Of a stretch of DNA of 58,024 bases, positions 8,914 to 15,569 are shown piece by piece. The first letter of the stretch is position 1; every line of letters starts with the position of its first letter. Position numbers and translations under genes: made by a program. The stretch is from Bacteroidota bacterium. Its GTDB lineage: Bacteria > Bacteroidota > Bacteroidia > Chitinophagales > Saprospiraceae. Where the stretch lies: positions 1-58,024 of the forward strand of contig JASBVF010000019.1 in NCBI GenBank assembly GCA_030147525.1, written 5' to 3'. The notes under the pieces are model-generated. The model saw only the letters and a program-made list of their open reading frames with translations, was not told the origin of the DNA and ran no database searches.

Positions 8914-10065
8914 ATGGAAAATGTAACGAACCGCCACACGTTGCACACTTCGGACATTTACGCCGAACATTTCAACGCCTTCCAACAATCACAGTTTTTC
9001 CAAGAACTCGAAAGGAAGTTTGCACCGCTACCGTATTACCTGAAATTTCGACCGCTTCAACGGATTGCGCTTTTCACCTCGTTTTTGTTCAATGGCTTTT
9101 CAGCCCTTACCGCTTCAACCCTGGTTTTCTTTTTCGTGGAAAGCATGACCGGCCACCGGGGAGCCGCCGCCGCCGTCACCGTTTGCGCCCTTGCGGTTTT
9201 GGAACTGAGTAAACGGAAAACGGGGAGCCTGTTTTTTAAAGATTGGCTTCAATTCAGGAAGGCAAGCGCCGGACTTGCGGCCCTGGTTGTTTTGTTGGCC
9301 GGCCTTTCGGTTTCGTCTTCTTACTTCGGAGCTAAACAGTTGGTGACGCAATTCACGCCGCCGCCCGCCCTGGAAGATGCCACCGCCGCCGCCGCTCCGA
9401 TCCGTGACCAATTGGCCGAAATTGACCGGCAGATCGAAAAGCACCTGAGCAATAAAAACGACCGGGGGGAGGTGTACGTCCGAAGTCAGCGAGCCGCCGA
9501 AAGTTTGACCAAGCAGAAAGAAACGCTTTTAGCGCAATGGGTGAACATCGAAAACAGGACGGCCACCAAGAACGAAACGACCGCCGCCGCCCACCTCGAA
9601 CAAACGAGCCTGAACGCTGAACACTTCGCCGCCGTCACCCTGCTTTTAGAATTGCTGTTTCTGTTATGCGCTTACTATCTGGAATACTTCGATTTTAGGA
9701 GTTTCACTGAGTTTGCCGGACCTGCTGAAATAGCAATTGATGACAAAACGAATTTTGCATATACAAAACCGGGGGGACCGTCACAGCCTGCAAAGCCGGC
9801 CACCGATAACAGGAAGCCGGACGGGAAAAATGCCACCGGGAAAACGCCGGAAATTGCCCCAAACGGAAAGCCATTGAACGGTAAAACCATCCACCTAAAC
9901 GCCACGTCCGAAGATGCTATTCAGAAAGCAATCAAACACGTGAAAGGAAGGATTGCCAGTGCCGCCCACCGTTTGCGGAATGGCATAGGCCGCCCGGAAA
10001 CGAGCAAAGCGAACATAGAACACCACACCGCCGAACTTCGGGAACTGGAAGCCATGCTTTCGTGA
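8914..10065 (+). CDS. Element-encoded membrane protein with central coiled coil
   Basis: This 383-residue protein is not recognised. Two hydrophobic segments near 65-120 and another near 125-150 are followed by a soluble alpha-helical stretch (about 165-235) containing IRDQLAEIDRQIEKHLSNK, then a further membrane helix (about 240-265) and a Pro/Lys/Gly-rich tail ending in a short helical region. The layout (N-terminal helices, coiled coil, late helix, charged cytoplasmic tail) suggests a membrane-bound assembly or sensing protein. It lacks Walker motifs, so it is not a typical coupling protein or Zot ATPase. As the largest non-core gene it is the best candidate for element-specific cargo. Confidence 0.75.
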   Translation: MENVTNRHTLHTSDIYAEHFNAFQQSQFFQELERKFAPLPYYLKFRPLQRIALFTSFLFNGFSALTASTLVFFFVESMTGHRGAAAAVTVCALAVLELSKRKTGSLFFKDWLQFRKASAGLAALVVLLAGLSVSSSYFGAKQLVTQFTPPPALEDATAAAAPIRDQLAEIDRQIEKHLSNKNDRGEVYVRSQRAAESLTKQKETLLAQWVNIENRTATKNETTAAAHLEQTSLNAEHFAAVTLLLELLFLLCAYYLEYFDFRSFTEFAGPAEIAIDDKTNFAYTKPGGPSQPAKPATDNRKPDGKNATGKTPEIAPNGKPLNGKTIHLNATSEDAIQKAIKHVKGRIASAAHRLRNGIGRPETSKANIEHHTAELRELEAMLS

Positions 10066-10098
10066 AAATTCATTTCATAACTTTTAAAATTCAATGCC

Positions 10099-10350
10099 AT
10101 GCAAAACAACGCAACCGCAAAACCGGCCCCGGCTGAAATTCTGGAAGAATTGACAGATTGGGGAATTACTGAGTTTAGGGAATTGCTTACCGACCTGTTT
10201 TCTTCCTATGTATGTACCAAAGAATGGGAAGAATGTACTGATGAATGGAAAGGTGACGTAACTACCCGCTACCGCATCATTAACCGCTTTTTTGACAAGG
10301 CCGAAGCATGGGAGAGTGACCGGATGAACGGCCCGCAGGTAGTAAACTGA
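10099..10350 (+). CDS. Small acidic protein of unknown function
   Basis: An 83-residue, Trp- and Glu-rich, mostly helical protein starting MQNNATAKPAPAEILEEL. It has no membrane segment or known motif. It starts 33 bp after the membrane protein gene and is followed within a few bases by a strong terminator, so the two genes probably share a transcript that ends here. Functions such as an anti-host or regulatory peptide are possible but unsupported. Confidence 0.65.
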   Translation: MQNNATAKPAPAEILEELTDWGITEFRELLTDLFSSYVCTKEWEECTDEWKGDVTTRYRIINRFFDKAEAWESDRMNGPQVVN

Positions 10351-10354
10351 AAAC

Positions 10355-10391
10355 AAAAACCCTGTCAGATGGTGAAATGACAGGGTTTTTT
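10355..10391 (+). terminator. Rho-independent terminator
   Basis: AAAAACCCTGTCA (10355-10367) pairs with TGACAGGG followed by six Ts (10378-10391). The loop is about 10 nt. It directly follows the 10099-10350 stop and splits the element into an upstream and a downstream transcription unit. Confidence 0.85.
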
Positions 10392-10423
10392 AAATTTGTA
10401 GAAAATCAAAATACGTTTAAGCT

Positions 10424-11389
10424 ATGACAAAGATAAAAACCGAATCGGAATTCAGGTTTGAATTTCGGGCATACTGCAAAGCATCCGCAGCGTTTCAAGC
10501 CTCCGACGAAAAACACGAACTTTCAAGCCTTGAAAATGACCTGCCGGAACGATCCGCTAAGGCCCTCCGAAAGTTCTACAAAAAGGCCGGTAAACGCATT
10601 ATGGAAGATGAACGATACCGGCAGGCCAAGCGGAATGTTTCCGTCCTTCCATTTGACATAGCTTTTGACGCAATCGAAACACCCGCTACCGTCGCCGCTT
10701 ATGTAAGCAACCCAATTTACATGGAAAAGGAATCTGAATTGGCAGGAAAGGAGGTATTTGTAAGCGACCCTAACCCGCTATTTTGGAAGCTGGAAGCAAC
10801 ACCTTATTTCAGCGACTTCATTTATCTGGAGCGGAAACAAATAGTTTTAGCCTGGATAGGGGAGCGATTGAAAGTACTGAATGAAAGCGACCTGCCCGCC
10901 GGCGCAATTTCTACCGATGACAAAGCAGCCCCGGCCACCAGGGAGCCTGAGAGCCAGACCACCGTAAATGCTCCGATCGATGGAAAGGAAGCCCCGGCCA
11001 CCGGCCCGGCAGATCAAAACCCGCTTTCTGTACTCTCACAAAGGCAATTGGCCCTTTGGGTTTATTACCGGCAACATCGGGAAGCTAAAGAGATGGAAGA
11101 TTTTGAAAACATGGGATTTCCTACTAAGAAAAAAGCCATTTTTTCATTTGCTGAAAGCATCCCAAAAGCAGACGGTTCAAAAAGGAGTGGTCAGCGTTTT
11201 GAAGATGAATGGAGAAACCTAGATAAAAAATGGTTGGATGAGTATAAGGAGGAAACTAAGCTCAAAAACTTTGAAGCTCCAACAATAGAAAATGAGGAAG
11301 ATCACCGGGAAATTTTGAAGCATTTAGAACCAAGCTCAAAGGCTTATGGACTTGCCAATGAAACACTTGAAAAAATAGTCACCCCGTGA
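10424..11389 (+). CDS. Element protein of unknown function with Ala/Pro linker
   Basis: This 321-residue soluble protein has two helical regions (about 1-165 and 200-321) joined by a linker in which a motif is duplicated (KAAPATREPES and KEAPATGPADQ). The second region contains LSQRQLALWVYYRQHREAKEM, suggestive of a helical DNA- or protein-binding domain, but no family is recognised. The C-terminal part is highly charged. The stop lies within the first copy of a tandem palindromic repeat, so the end of the gene overlaps a possible control site for the excisionase-like gene. Confidence 0.7.
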   Translation: MTKIKTESEFRFEFRAYCKASAAFQASDEKHELSSLENDLPERSAKALRKFYKKAGKRIMEDERYRQAKRNVSVLPFDIAFDAIETPATVAAYVSNPIYMEKESELAGKEVFVSDPNPLFWKLEATPYFSDFIYLERKQIVLAWIGERLKVLNESDLPAGAISTDDKAAPATREPESQTTVNAPIDGKEAPATGPADQNPLSVLSQRQLALWVYYRQHREAKEMEDFENMGFPTKKKAIFSFAESIPKADGSKRSGQRFEDEWRNLDKKWLDEYKEETKLKNFEAPTIENEEDHREILKHLEPSSKAYGLANETLEKIVTP

Positions 11390-11422
11390 CCCGGTTTTCA
11401 GTCACCCCGTGACCCGGTTTTT
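11377..11422. promoter_or_regulatory. Tandem 23-bp palindromic repeat, possible operator
   Basis: Two head-to-tail copies (11377-11399 and 11400-11422) differ only at the last base. Each contains the dyad GTCAC-CCC-GTGAC followed by CCGG and a T run. The pair lies at the end of the unknown-function gene and about 50 bp before the excisionase-like HTH gene. It could bind that regulator (inference), or the T runs could make it an attenuator. Confidence 0.5.
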
Positions 11423-11469
11423 CTGTTTTTCCTACCCTCAAATTTGCTCCGAATCAAATAATTATCACA

Positions 11470-11781
11470 ATGGAGCAAGTATTATTTTCAATCAATTTGA
11501 GAGACTTTGAAGCCCTTCAACGGCAGTGGATGAGAGAGGAAGCCGCCAAAGCCATTGAAGCCGCCCTTCCACAAATTCAGGGTGAATTTTCCGACCTGCC
11601 GGAATTGATGACCCGCAAACAGGCCGCCGCCGTTATCGGGGTTTCCCTGGGAACCCTCGACAGTTGGGCGAAGGAAGGCCGCCTTACCAAAGTCAGAGCC
11701 GGGGGAATTGTCCGCTTTCGGAAAGATGAACTTTTGGCGAATTTCAAAAGCCTGAGAGATAGCCGCTACCAACGTGTGTAA
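11470..11781 (+). CDS. Excisionase-like helix-turn-helix protein
   Basis: A 103-residue protein with a C-terminal MerR/excisionase-type HTH (about 47-95): LMTRKQAAAVIGVSLGTLDS, then WAKEGRLTKVRAGGIVRFRKDELLA. This is the HTH_17 layout found in Xis and AlpA-like proteins. The N-terminal 45 residues form a helix. It lies upstream of the winged-helix and replication genes. It probably directs excision and may regulate the replication operon, as such proteins often do both. Confidence 0.8.
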   Translation: MEQVLFSINLRDFEALQRQWMREEAAKAIEAALPQIQGEFSDLPELMTRKQAAAVIGVSLGTLDSWAKEGRLTKVRAGGIVRFRKDELLANFKSLRDSRYQRV

Positions 11782-11800
11782 CCTCAAAAAGAAAATCAAA

Positions 11801-12178
11801 ATGCAACAGCTTGAATTATTCCAGCCATTGCCGCAGCCTGAGCGCCTGGAAAGAACGATCCGGCGAAGGGGTAGAAACATTGCGGCCACGTCCATTTTAT
11901 CACATAGGGAAGAAAAGGAGAAAGGCACGTTTTCAGCCCTCGAAGCCGGGATTTTGAAACAACTGGCAGACGGTAGGCCACGAACCCGCCGCCAATTGGC
12001 TAAGGCCCTGGGAAAAGAGCCGTCCGGTATTTGCCAAGCCGTGAAAAGCCTGGTTGACCGGGGAGAGATAGCCGTTTCTACCATTGCCAAGTGTCCAACG
12101 ACAGGTAAGGCCGTCCGTTGGTTTGTTCGCTGCCTGAGTAGGCCGAAAAGCCCGCAGGCTAAAACATTGGAGCCATGA
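11801..12178 (+). CDS. Small winged-helix DNA-binding protein
   Basis: The ATG at 11801 is preferred because the earlier GTG at 11774 overlaps the upstream gene. The 125-residue product has an N-terminal basic segment (RTIRRRGRN) and a winged-helix-like domain (about 45-105: LEAGILKQLADGRPRTRRQL, followed by SGICQAVKSLVDRGEI). The pattern resembles DNA-binding wHTH modules used in phage and plasmid control. Its stop overlaps the start of the replication gene by 4 bp (ATGA), so the two are translationally coupled. Confidence 0.7.
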   Translation: MQQLELFQPLPQPERLERTIRRRGRNIAATSILSHREEKEKGTFSALEAGILKQLADGRPRTRRQLAKALGKEPSGICQAVKSLVDRGEIAVSTIAKCPTTGKAVRWFVRCLSRPKSPQAKTLEP

Positions 12179-12993
12179 AAGATCAAGGTTGGATTAAATT
12201 ACATCGTTCAATCAAGATGAACAGCATCTATCAAGACAGGGAACCGTTTTGCAAACGTGCCGCATGGATGGACATTTTACTTGAAGTGAATCACAGCGCC
12301 GCAAACGTGCTGATAGGTGGACGTGAAATAGTCTGCAATCCGGGGGAAAGCCTAAACAGCCTTGACACCTGGGCGCAACGCTGGAGATGGGACAAATCAA
12401 AAGTCAGACGGTTTTTCAAGATGTTACACAGCCTGAGAATGATTGAAACCAAAAGCGAATCAAAAACGACACGGCTAACTGTCTGTAATTGGGAGAGTTA
12501 TCAGCATGACCGACACGACAGCGACACGATACCGACACGACAGCGACACGACAGCGACACGATACCGACACCAAACAAGAATGAAAAGAATAACAAGAAT
12601 GAAAAGAATGAAACAACTACGTCAACGACAGCGCCGAAGCCGCCGCCGGAAAATTTCGATCAATGGATTGAGCAGATAAAAGCGGATGAACTTTTCCGGG
12701 AACAGGTAGCCAGACAGCACCAAGTTTTTCTACCCGGCGAATTTGAAAATTTATTGAATGAATTCGTTTCGCATAAGCAAGCCCTGGGAGAGCTAAATCA
12801 TAAATCATTTACAGACTTCCGGCGAAATTTTTTGTACTGGATACCGAAAAACCTGGAAGCGAAGAAAAGCAGTAAAAGCAACAACGGTAAAACCCGCCAA
12901 CATTCTAACCTGATTGACGAAGAAACCGCCCGGCGTGTGTTTGCCAGAGTGACAGAAAACGACAGATTACCGGAAAAAAACAACTTCTATTGA
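12175..12993 (+). CDS. Phage-type replication initiator with in-gene iteron array
   Basis: The N-terminal half (MKDQGWIKLHRSI, WMDILLEVNHSAANVLIGG, SLDTWAQRWRWDKSKVRRFF) matches the winged-helix replisome-organiser domain of phage and plasmid initiators. The middle (about 108-155) is low complexity and is encoded by 11-bp tandem repeats, giving an HDSDTIPT repeat followed by a Lys/Asn/Glu stretch. The C-terminal part (about 165-272) is helical with an FxxxFVSHKQALGELNHKSF segment like DnaD/loader-binding tails. Its role is predicted to be opening the element's origin and loading host helicase. The layout is close to lambda O, where the origin lies within the initiator gene. Confidence 0.8.
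   Translation: MKDQGWIKLHRSIKMNSIYQDREPFCKRAAWMDILLEVNHSAANVLIGGREIVCNPGESLNSLDTWAQRWRWDKSKVRRFFKMLHSLRMIETKSESKTTRLTVCNWESYQHDRHDSDTIPTRQRHDSDTIPTPNKNEKNNKNEKNETTTSTTAPKPPPENFDQWIEQIKADELFREQVARQHQVFLPGEFENLLNEFVSHKQALGELNHKSFTDFRRNFLYWIPKNLEAKKSSKSNNGKTRQHSNLIDEETARRVFARVTENDRLPEKNNFY
12511..12618. other. Candidate replication origin: 11-bp iterons plus A-rich region
   Basis: Six contiguous 11-bp units start at 12511. Units 1, 3 and 4 read CGACACGACAG, units 2 and 5 read CGACACGATAC, and unit 6 (ending 12576) is degenerate. An A-rich stretch with a repeated AAGAATGAAAAGAAT word follows to about 12618. Direct iterons spaced at one helical turn next to an easily melted region, inside an initiator gene, is the classic theta-origin layout (compare lambda ori in gene O). 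Confidence 0.65.
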
Positions 12994-13133
12994 ACTGGAA
13001 TACATCCCGCCGGGGAGGGGGTGTTTAAATCTCTAAGCTGAACGCCGCCAACATCGCAGCCCCAACCTTGTGTGTGCATCGCCTATAATTTTGGGTAGGG
13101 GGGGGTAATTCGCCTGGAATCTCTATTTTTGTC

Positions 13134-13192
13134 AAGCCGTTCGCAAGTGGAATGTTTCGCACCTTATCCACGGCTTTAATTGCGAACGGCTT
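13134..13192. other. Large double-stem hairpin near the element's right end
   Basis: A perfect 13-bp stem (13134-13146 with 13180-13192, AGCCGTTCGCAA / TTGCGAACGGCT) encloses an inner 5-bp stem (GTGGA 13147-13151 / TCCAC 13167-13171) and is followed by a T run. It could be the terminator of the replication operon, but the internal structure also suits a structured RNA or single-strand origin. The rest of 12994-13319 holds no gene. It has a G-rich run at 13096-13106 and a weak TAATTTTG box at 13086-13093. Confidence 0.6.
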
Positions 13193-13225
13193 TTTTATTG
13201 CCCGCCGCCGTGAATCTTAAATGAA

Positions 13226-13249
13226 GTGTCAACCACAGTGTCAACCACA
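13226..13249 (+). repeat. Right arm-type repeat pair (GTGTCAACCACA twice)
   Basis: Two exact tandem 12-bp copies at 13226-13237 and 13238-13249, in the same orientation as the left pair at 7437-7460. They lie about 70 bp inside the attR core. They are probably integrase arm-binding sites. Confidence 0.7.
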
Positions 13250-13319
13250 TTATAAAAACAAAAGAAAAACCCTCGTAATTCGCTGATTTACAAGGGTTTT
13301 CTAATTTTTGCGGGTGGTC

Positions 13320-13326
13320 CCACCAG
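13320..13326. other. attR core (CCACCAG)
   Basis: This is the right crossover core. Element sequence GGTC lies to its left and host coding sequence AACTTCCGC to its right. Confidence 0.75.
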
Positions 13327-13433
13327 AACTTCCGCAACGAACTTGCCTTGAATGGTTTGGTTAACATCTTTTGAAAGACTTTCAAAGGATCGATTGTTCC
13401 CATTCTGTATTGGATGTATTCCTCGACGGTCAT
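13320..13433 (-). pseudogene. N-terminal part of the split MBOAT-like acyltransferase
   Basis: It starts with ATG at 13433 (MTVEEYIQYRMGTIDPLKVF) and is host coding sequence through KFW at the attR core. The frame then runs on into element DNA to a stop at 13176, giving an 85-residue chimeric peptide whose last 48 residues are not from the original gene. The C-terminal part of the gene is at 6976-7318. The intact enzyme is presumably lost while the element is integrated and restored on precise excision. Confidence 0.8.
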
Positions 13434-13542
13434 TGGTTTAGTGTTTTGTGCCTTGCACGGGCAATTGTTTGGCGTGGGGTTGAGAGGGGGTGAGTCTGTA
13501 TCAAAAGATAACGCAGAGAAATTTGAAAAAACTATTGTTTGG

Positions 13543-13649
13543 TCTCCCGCACCTGCCTGTCGGCAGACAGGGATTCTGCAGATTCACACAGATTTTTTTT
13601 TGAAAATCGCCCGAATCAATCTGCGAAAATTTGCGAGATCTGCGGGAGA
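13543..13649. repeat. Intergenic inverted repeat (TCTCCCGC...GCGGGAGA) with inserted mini-hairpin
   Basis: The left arm TCTCCCGC (13543-13550) continues at 13573-13594 after a small hairpin insert (13551-13572, CCTGTC-GGCA-GACAGG). The right arm is 13618-13649 (AATCTGCG...ATCTGCGGGAGA). The same family, without the insert, occurs at 27276-27364. The surrounding 13434-13703 has no credible gene. Confidence 0.6.
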
Positions 13650-13703
13650 ATGACTTATGATTCAGCCTCGGCACGCAGCATAAAATCGCCGGAAAACGCA
13701 GCA

Positions 13704-13883
13704 TCACCTATCGCTTTTTTTAGGGTGAGGCGCCGCTTGTTTTTGTTCTTCCTGCAGCTGCGGGGTCGCTTGTTGCTGTATTTTTGCGACCAGCGCAAAG
13801 ACCTTTTTATAAGACTGTGATCCCAAAGCTTCAAGGATCAGGTTGGCCTCGTCGATCGTAACTTTTAATGTAATTTCTTTCAT
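13704..13883 (-). CDS. Short conserved-looking helical protein
   Basis: The ATG at 13883 gives a 59-residue protein: a short beta/alpha core (MKEITLKVTIDEANLILEAL, then KKVFALVAKIQQQ) and a Gln/Lys-rich tail. The compact amphipathic core looks like the small soluble proteins often found in Bacteroidota genomes, and the upstream extension of the frame is not needed. No function is assigned. Confidence 0.6.
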   Translation of the reverse strand: MKEITLKVTIDEANLILEALGSQSYKKVFALVAKIQQQATPQLQEEQKQAAPHPKKSDR

Positions 13884-14015
13884 GATGAATAAATTATTTG
13901 ACGTCCTTGGTTGTGAGGTGACCCGGTTTTGCATGACACCGTTTTCTGCACAATTTCTTCCTTCCTGAGTGGCCAGGTCATGTATCTGCCTACCTGCCTA
14001 CTGGCCTGCTTTCCA

Positions 14016-14276
14016 TCAGACCCCGTCACCGATGCCGTACTTTCTCCATAAAACACCGCCATACCTTTGGCCCAGAAAAAACGCAAGCACCATGAATACG
14101 TAGGTGTACCAGGCAAATCCGAGTCCGGAGAAAATACGCAGTGCAACGATCACCGGAACGGGCAGGTGAATAGCCAAAAACCAGGGAAGTGAAAACTTGC
14201 GCACCTGTGCACGCCAATATCCGAAAGGAATGTTCAACACAAAAACCACGAGGCTGATGATAACTAATTTCGTCAT
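14016..14276 (-). CDS. Small three-helix membrane protein
   Basis: Starting at the ATG at 14276, this 86-residue protein has three hydrophobic segments: LVIISLVVFVLNIPFGYW, LAIHLPVPVIVALRIFSGLG and WYTYVFMVLAFFLGQRYGG. It ends RKYGIGDGV. The motif pattern (IPFGYWR, HLPVP) looks like a conserved uncharacterised membrane family. An upstream extension of the frame to 14384 lacks hydrophobic or recognisable content and overlaps a hairpin, so the shorter start is preferred. Confidence 0.65.
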   Translation of the reverse strand: MTKLVIISLVVFVLNIPFGYWRAQVRKFSLPWFLAIHLPVPVIVALRIFSGLGFAWYTYVFMVLAFFLGQRYGGVLWRKYGIGDGV

Positions 14277-14827
14277 GTTGATCGTCTGTTTGTCCGGGCG
14301 GATCGGTCTGTGCCAATCTGCCGGACGAGTATATTCAAAAGATCCGGTATGCAAGAATACGGATTCAGCATGAAAGACCCGCAAAGAGCGTGTTTTTAGC
14401 GAAATAAGGTTGAAAATGGATGCTCAGGTGTGATTGAATGATTTGGCGACGCCTCCAATCTTCGATTTCAGCAGTCTCCGCAGGGCCACCCCAGCGAATG
14501 TCCGTGAAATGGAAAATATTAACAACACCAGGCTAACGGCAATCGGTAGTAGGGTCCAGACCCTACTCGATTCCATACAGGCCCTCATAGCAGGCTGCCG
14601 GCAGCGGTCCTACCTTTGTCATAGAAATTTAAACAATGAAAAATGGCTTGCGAAAATGCCCGGCATATCCGCAAACCGGCCTGATGGACAGAAGCAGTTT
14701 TTAAAAGTAGGTAAAGGTGGATGAGGTTTTAAAAATCAACTTTCATCAGCCATGACCGGAAGAACTTTCGAAGCTAACATCTCTGCAAAATCAGGCAACT
14801 TTCTTCATCATCTTAATTCATTTGATC
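14277..14827. other. Intergenic region with two hairpins and a promoter-like box
   Basis: No convincing gene. A hairpin at 14292-14326 (GTCCGG...CCGGAC), a perfect 9-bp stem at 14548-14567 (AGTAGGGTC-CA-GACCCTACT) and a TAnnTTTG-type box TACCTTTG at 14611-14618 are visible. ORF-like stretches here have poor composition and no recognisable motif. Confidence 0.5.
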
Positions 14828-15286
14828 ATGAAAACAATGACCATTCTCTGTACCTTATTCCTCCTTGCAAATATTACTTTTTCGCAAGACATCTCTTACG
14901 AGACCAATCAGGAGACGACTGCCATTTCCACTAAAAAAGATAAAAACGGGAAAACGGAGGCGCAAGTCAAAGACAGCAAGGCCTACCACCAGATGAAAAC
15001 AAAACAAACCCGAGAGTTTGAGGCCAGTCTGATGCAGCACCTGGCGGAAAACCTTGTGTATCCGGAAGCGATGGAAGACAAAGGAATCGAAGGAAAAGTT
15101 GTCATTTCAGTATCCATTTCATCCAGTGGGAAAGCGAAAAAGTACGCCATCGTCCAAAGCCTGAACCAGGCATTTGACGACGCAGTACTGGATGCTATGA
15201 AAAATTTTAAAGGGTTAAACCTTAAAAAAGGAGAGTACATAGGAGCTGCCCAAACGCAGGTGCCGCTGAAGTTCTCCCTGCGGTGA
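14828..15286 (+). CDS. Secreted TonB C-terminal-domain protein
   Basis: The ATG at 14828 begins a signal peptide (MKTMTILCTLFLLANITFSQ). A charged linker of about 55 residues follows, then a TonB_C-type domain (about 65-152): LVYPEAMEDKGIEGKVVISV, SSSGKAKKYAIVQSLNQAFD and ALDAMKN-like helix. It lacks the N-terminal membrane anchor and proline-rich span of a real TonB. It is therefore probably a periplasmic or cell-surface accessory protein using the TonB-C fold, as seen often in Bacteroidota. Confidence 0.78.
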   Translation: MKTMTILCTLFLLANITFSQDISYETNQETTAISTKKDKNGKTEAQVKDSKAYHQMKTKQTREFEASLMQHLAENLVYPEAMEDKGIEGKVVISVSISSSGKAKKYAIVQSLNQAFDDAVLDAMKNFKGLNLKKGEYIGAAQTQVPLKFSLR

Positions 15287-15382
15287 TAAGTGCTGTTTTT
15301 GGCTGAACCTTCAATTGTTTATATCTTGACGCTTGATCTATGCTTAAAGCGGGCGGGCTTGATGATTGCCAGATGAGTTGTC

Positions 15383-15430
15383 AGGTTGATGAGGGTTAAT
15401 CATTCAAACCCTCATTAACCCGATAAACCC
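15383..15430. repeat. Intergenic inverted repeat (GGTTGATGAGGGTTAAT type)
   Basis: The left arm at 15383-15399 pairs imperfectly with 15412-15430 (ATTAACCC...ATCAACC), and GAGGGTT pairs with AACCCTC inside it. It belongs to the word-like intergenic hairpins seen across the window. The remaining bases between 15287 and 15569 hold nothing else clear. Confidence 0.45.
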
Positions 15431-15569
15431 ATCAACCTTTAACCCATTTAACTATAATGCCTTCATTTCGCTTACCAATATTCTTTGAGTATGAAATAGT
15501 AAGAAGCCGTGCATCCGGTCGGGTTTTCAGGGTAAAAGCCGCCGGGCTGCGGGCAGGAAGCAGGTAAAA

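Larger units (their letters stand above)
7312..13326. mobile_element. 6-kb integrated element (integrative plasmid or phage-satellite-like)
   Basis: The boundaries come from a 7-bp core, CCACCAG, at 7312-7318 and 13320-13326, and from the split host gene, which becomes in frame when the element is removed. The rebuilt attP is GGTC-CCACCAG-GACC, with perfect 4-bp inverted arms round the core. The rebuilt attB is AGTA-CCACCAG-AACT, also a near inverted repeat. Just inside each end lie paired 12-bp direct repeats. All genes inside run left to right: integrase, membrane protein, two of unknown function, excisionase-like HTH, winged-helix protein, replication initiator. No relaxase, coupling protein, capsid or terminase gene is present. 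Confidence 0.85.

Noticed and set aside
7312-13326. A conjugative or mobilizable element
   Set aside because: No relaxase, coupling protein or mating-pair gene is present, although trans-mobilization cannot be excluded.
13414-13653. A small plus-strand gene beside the attR site
   Set aside because: It runs through an intergenic inverted repeat and has no protein features.
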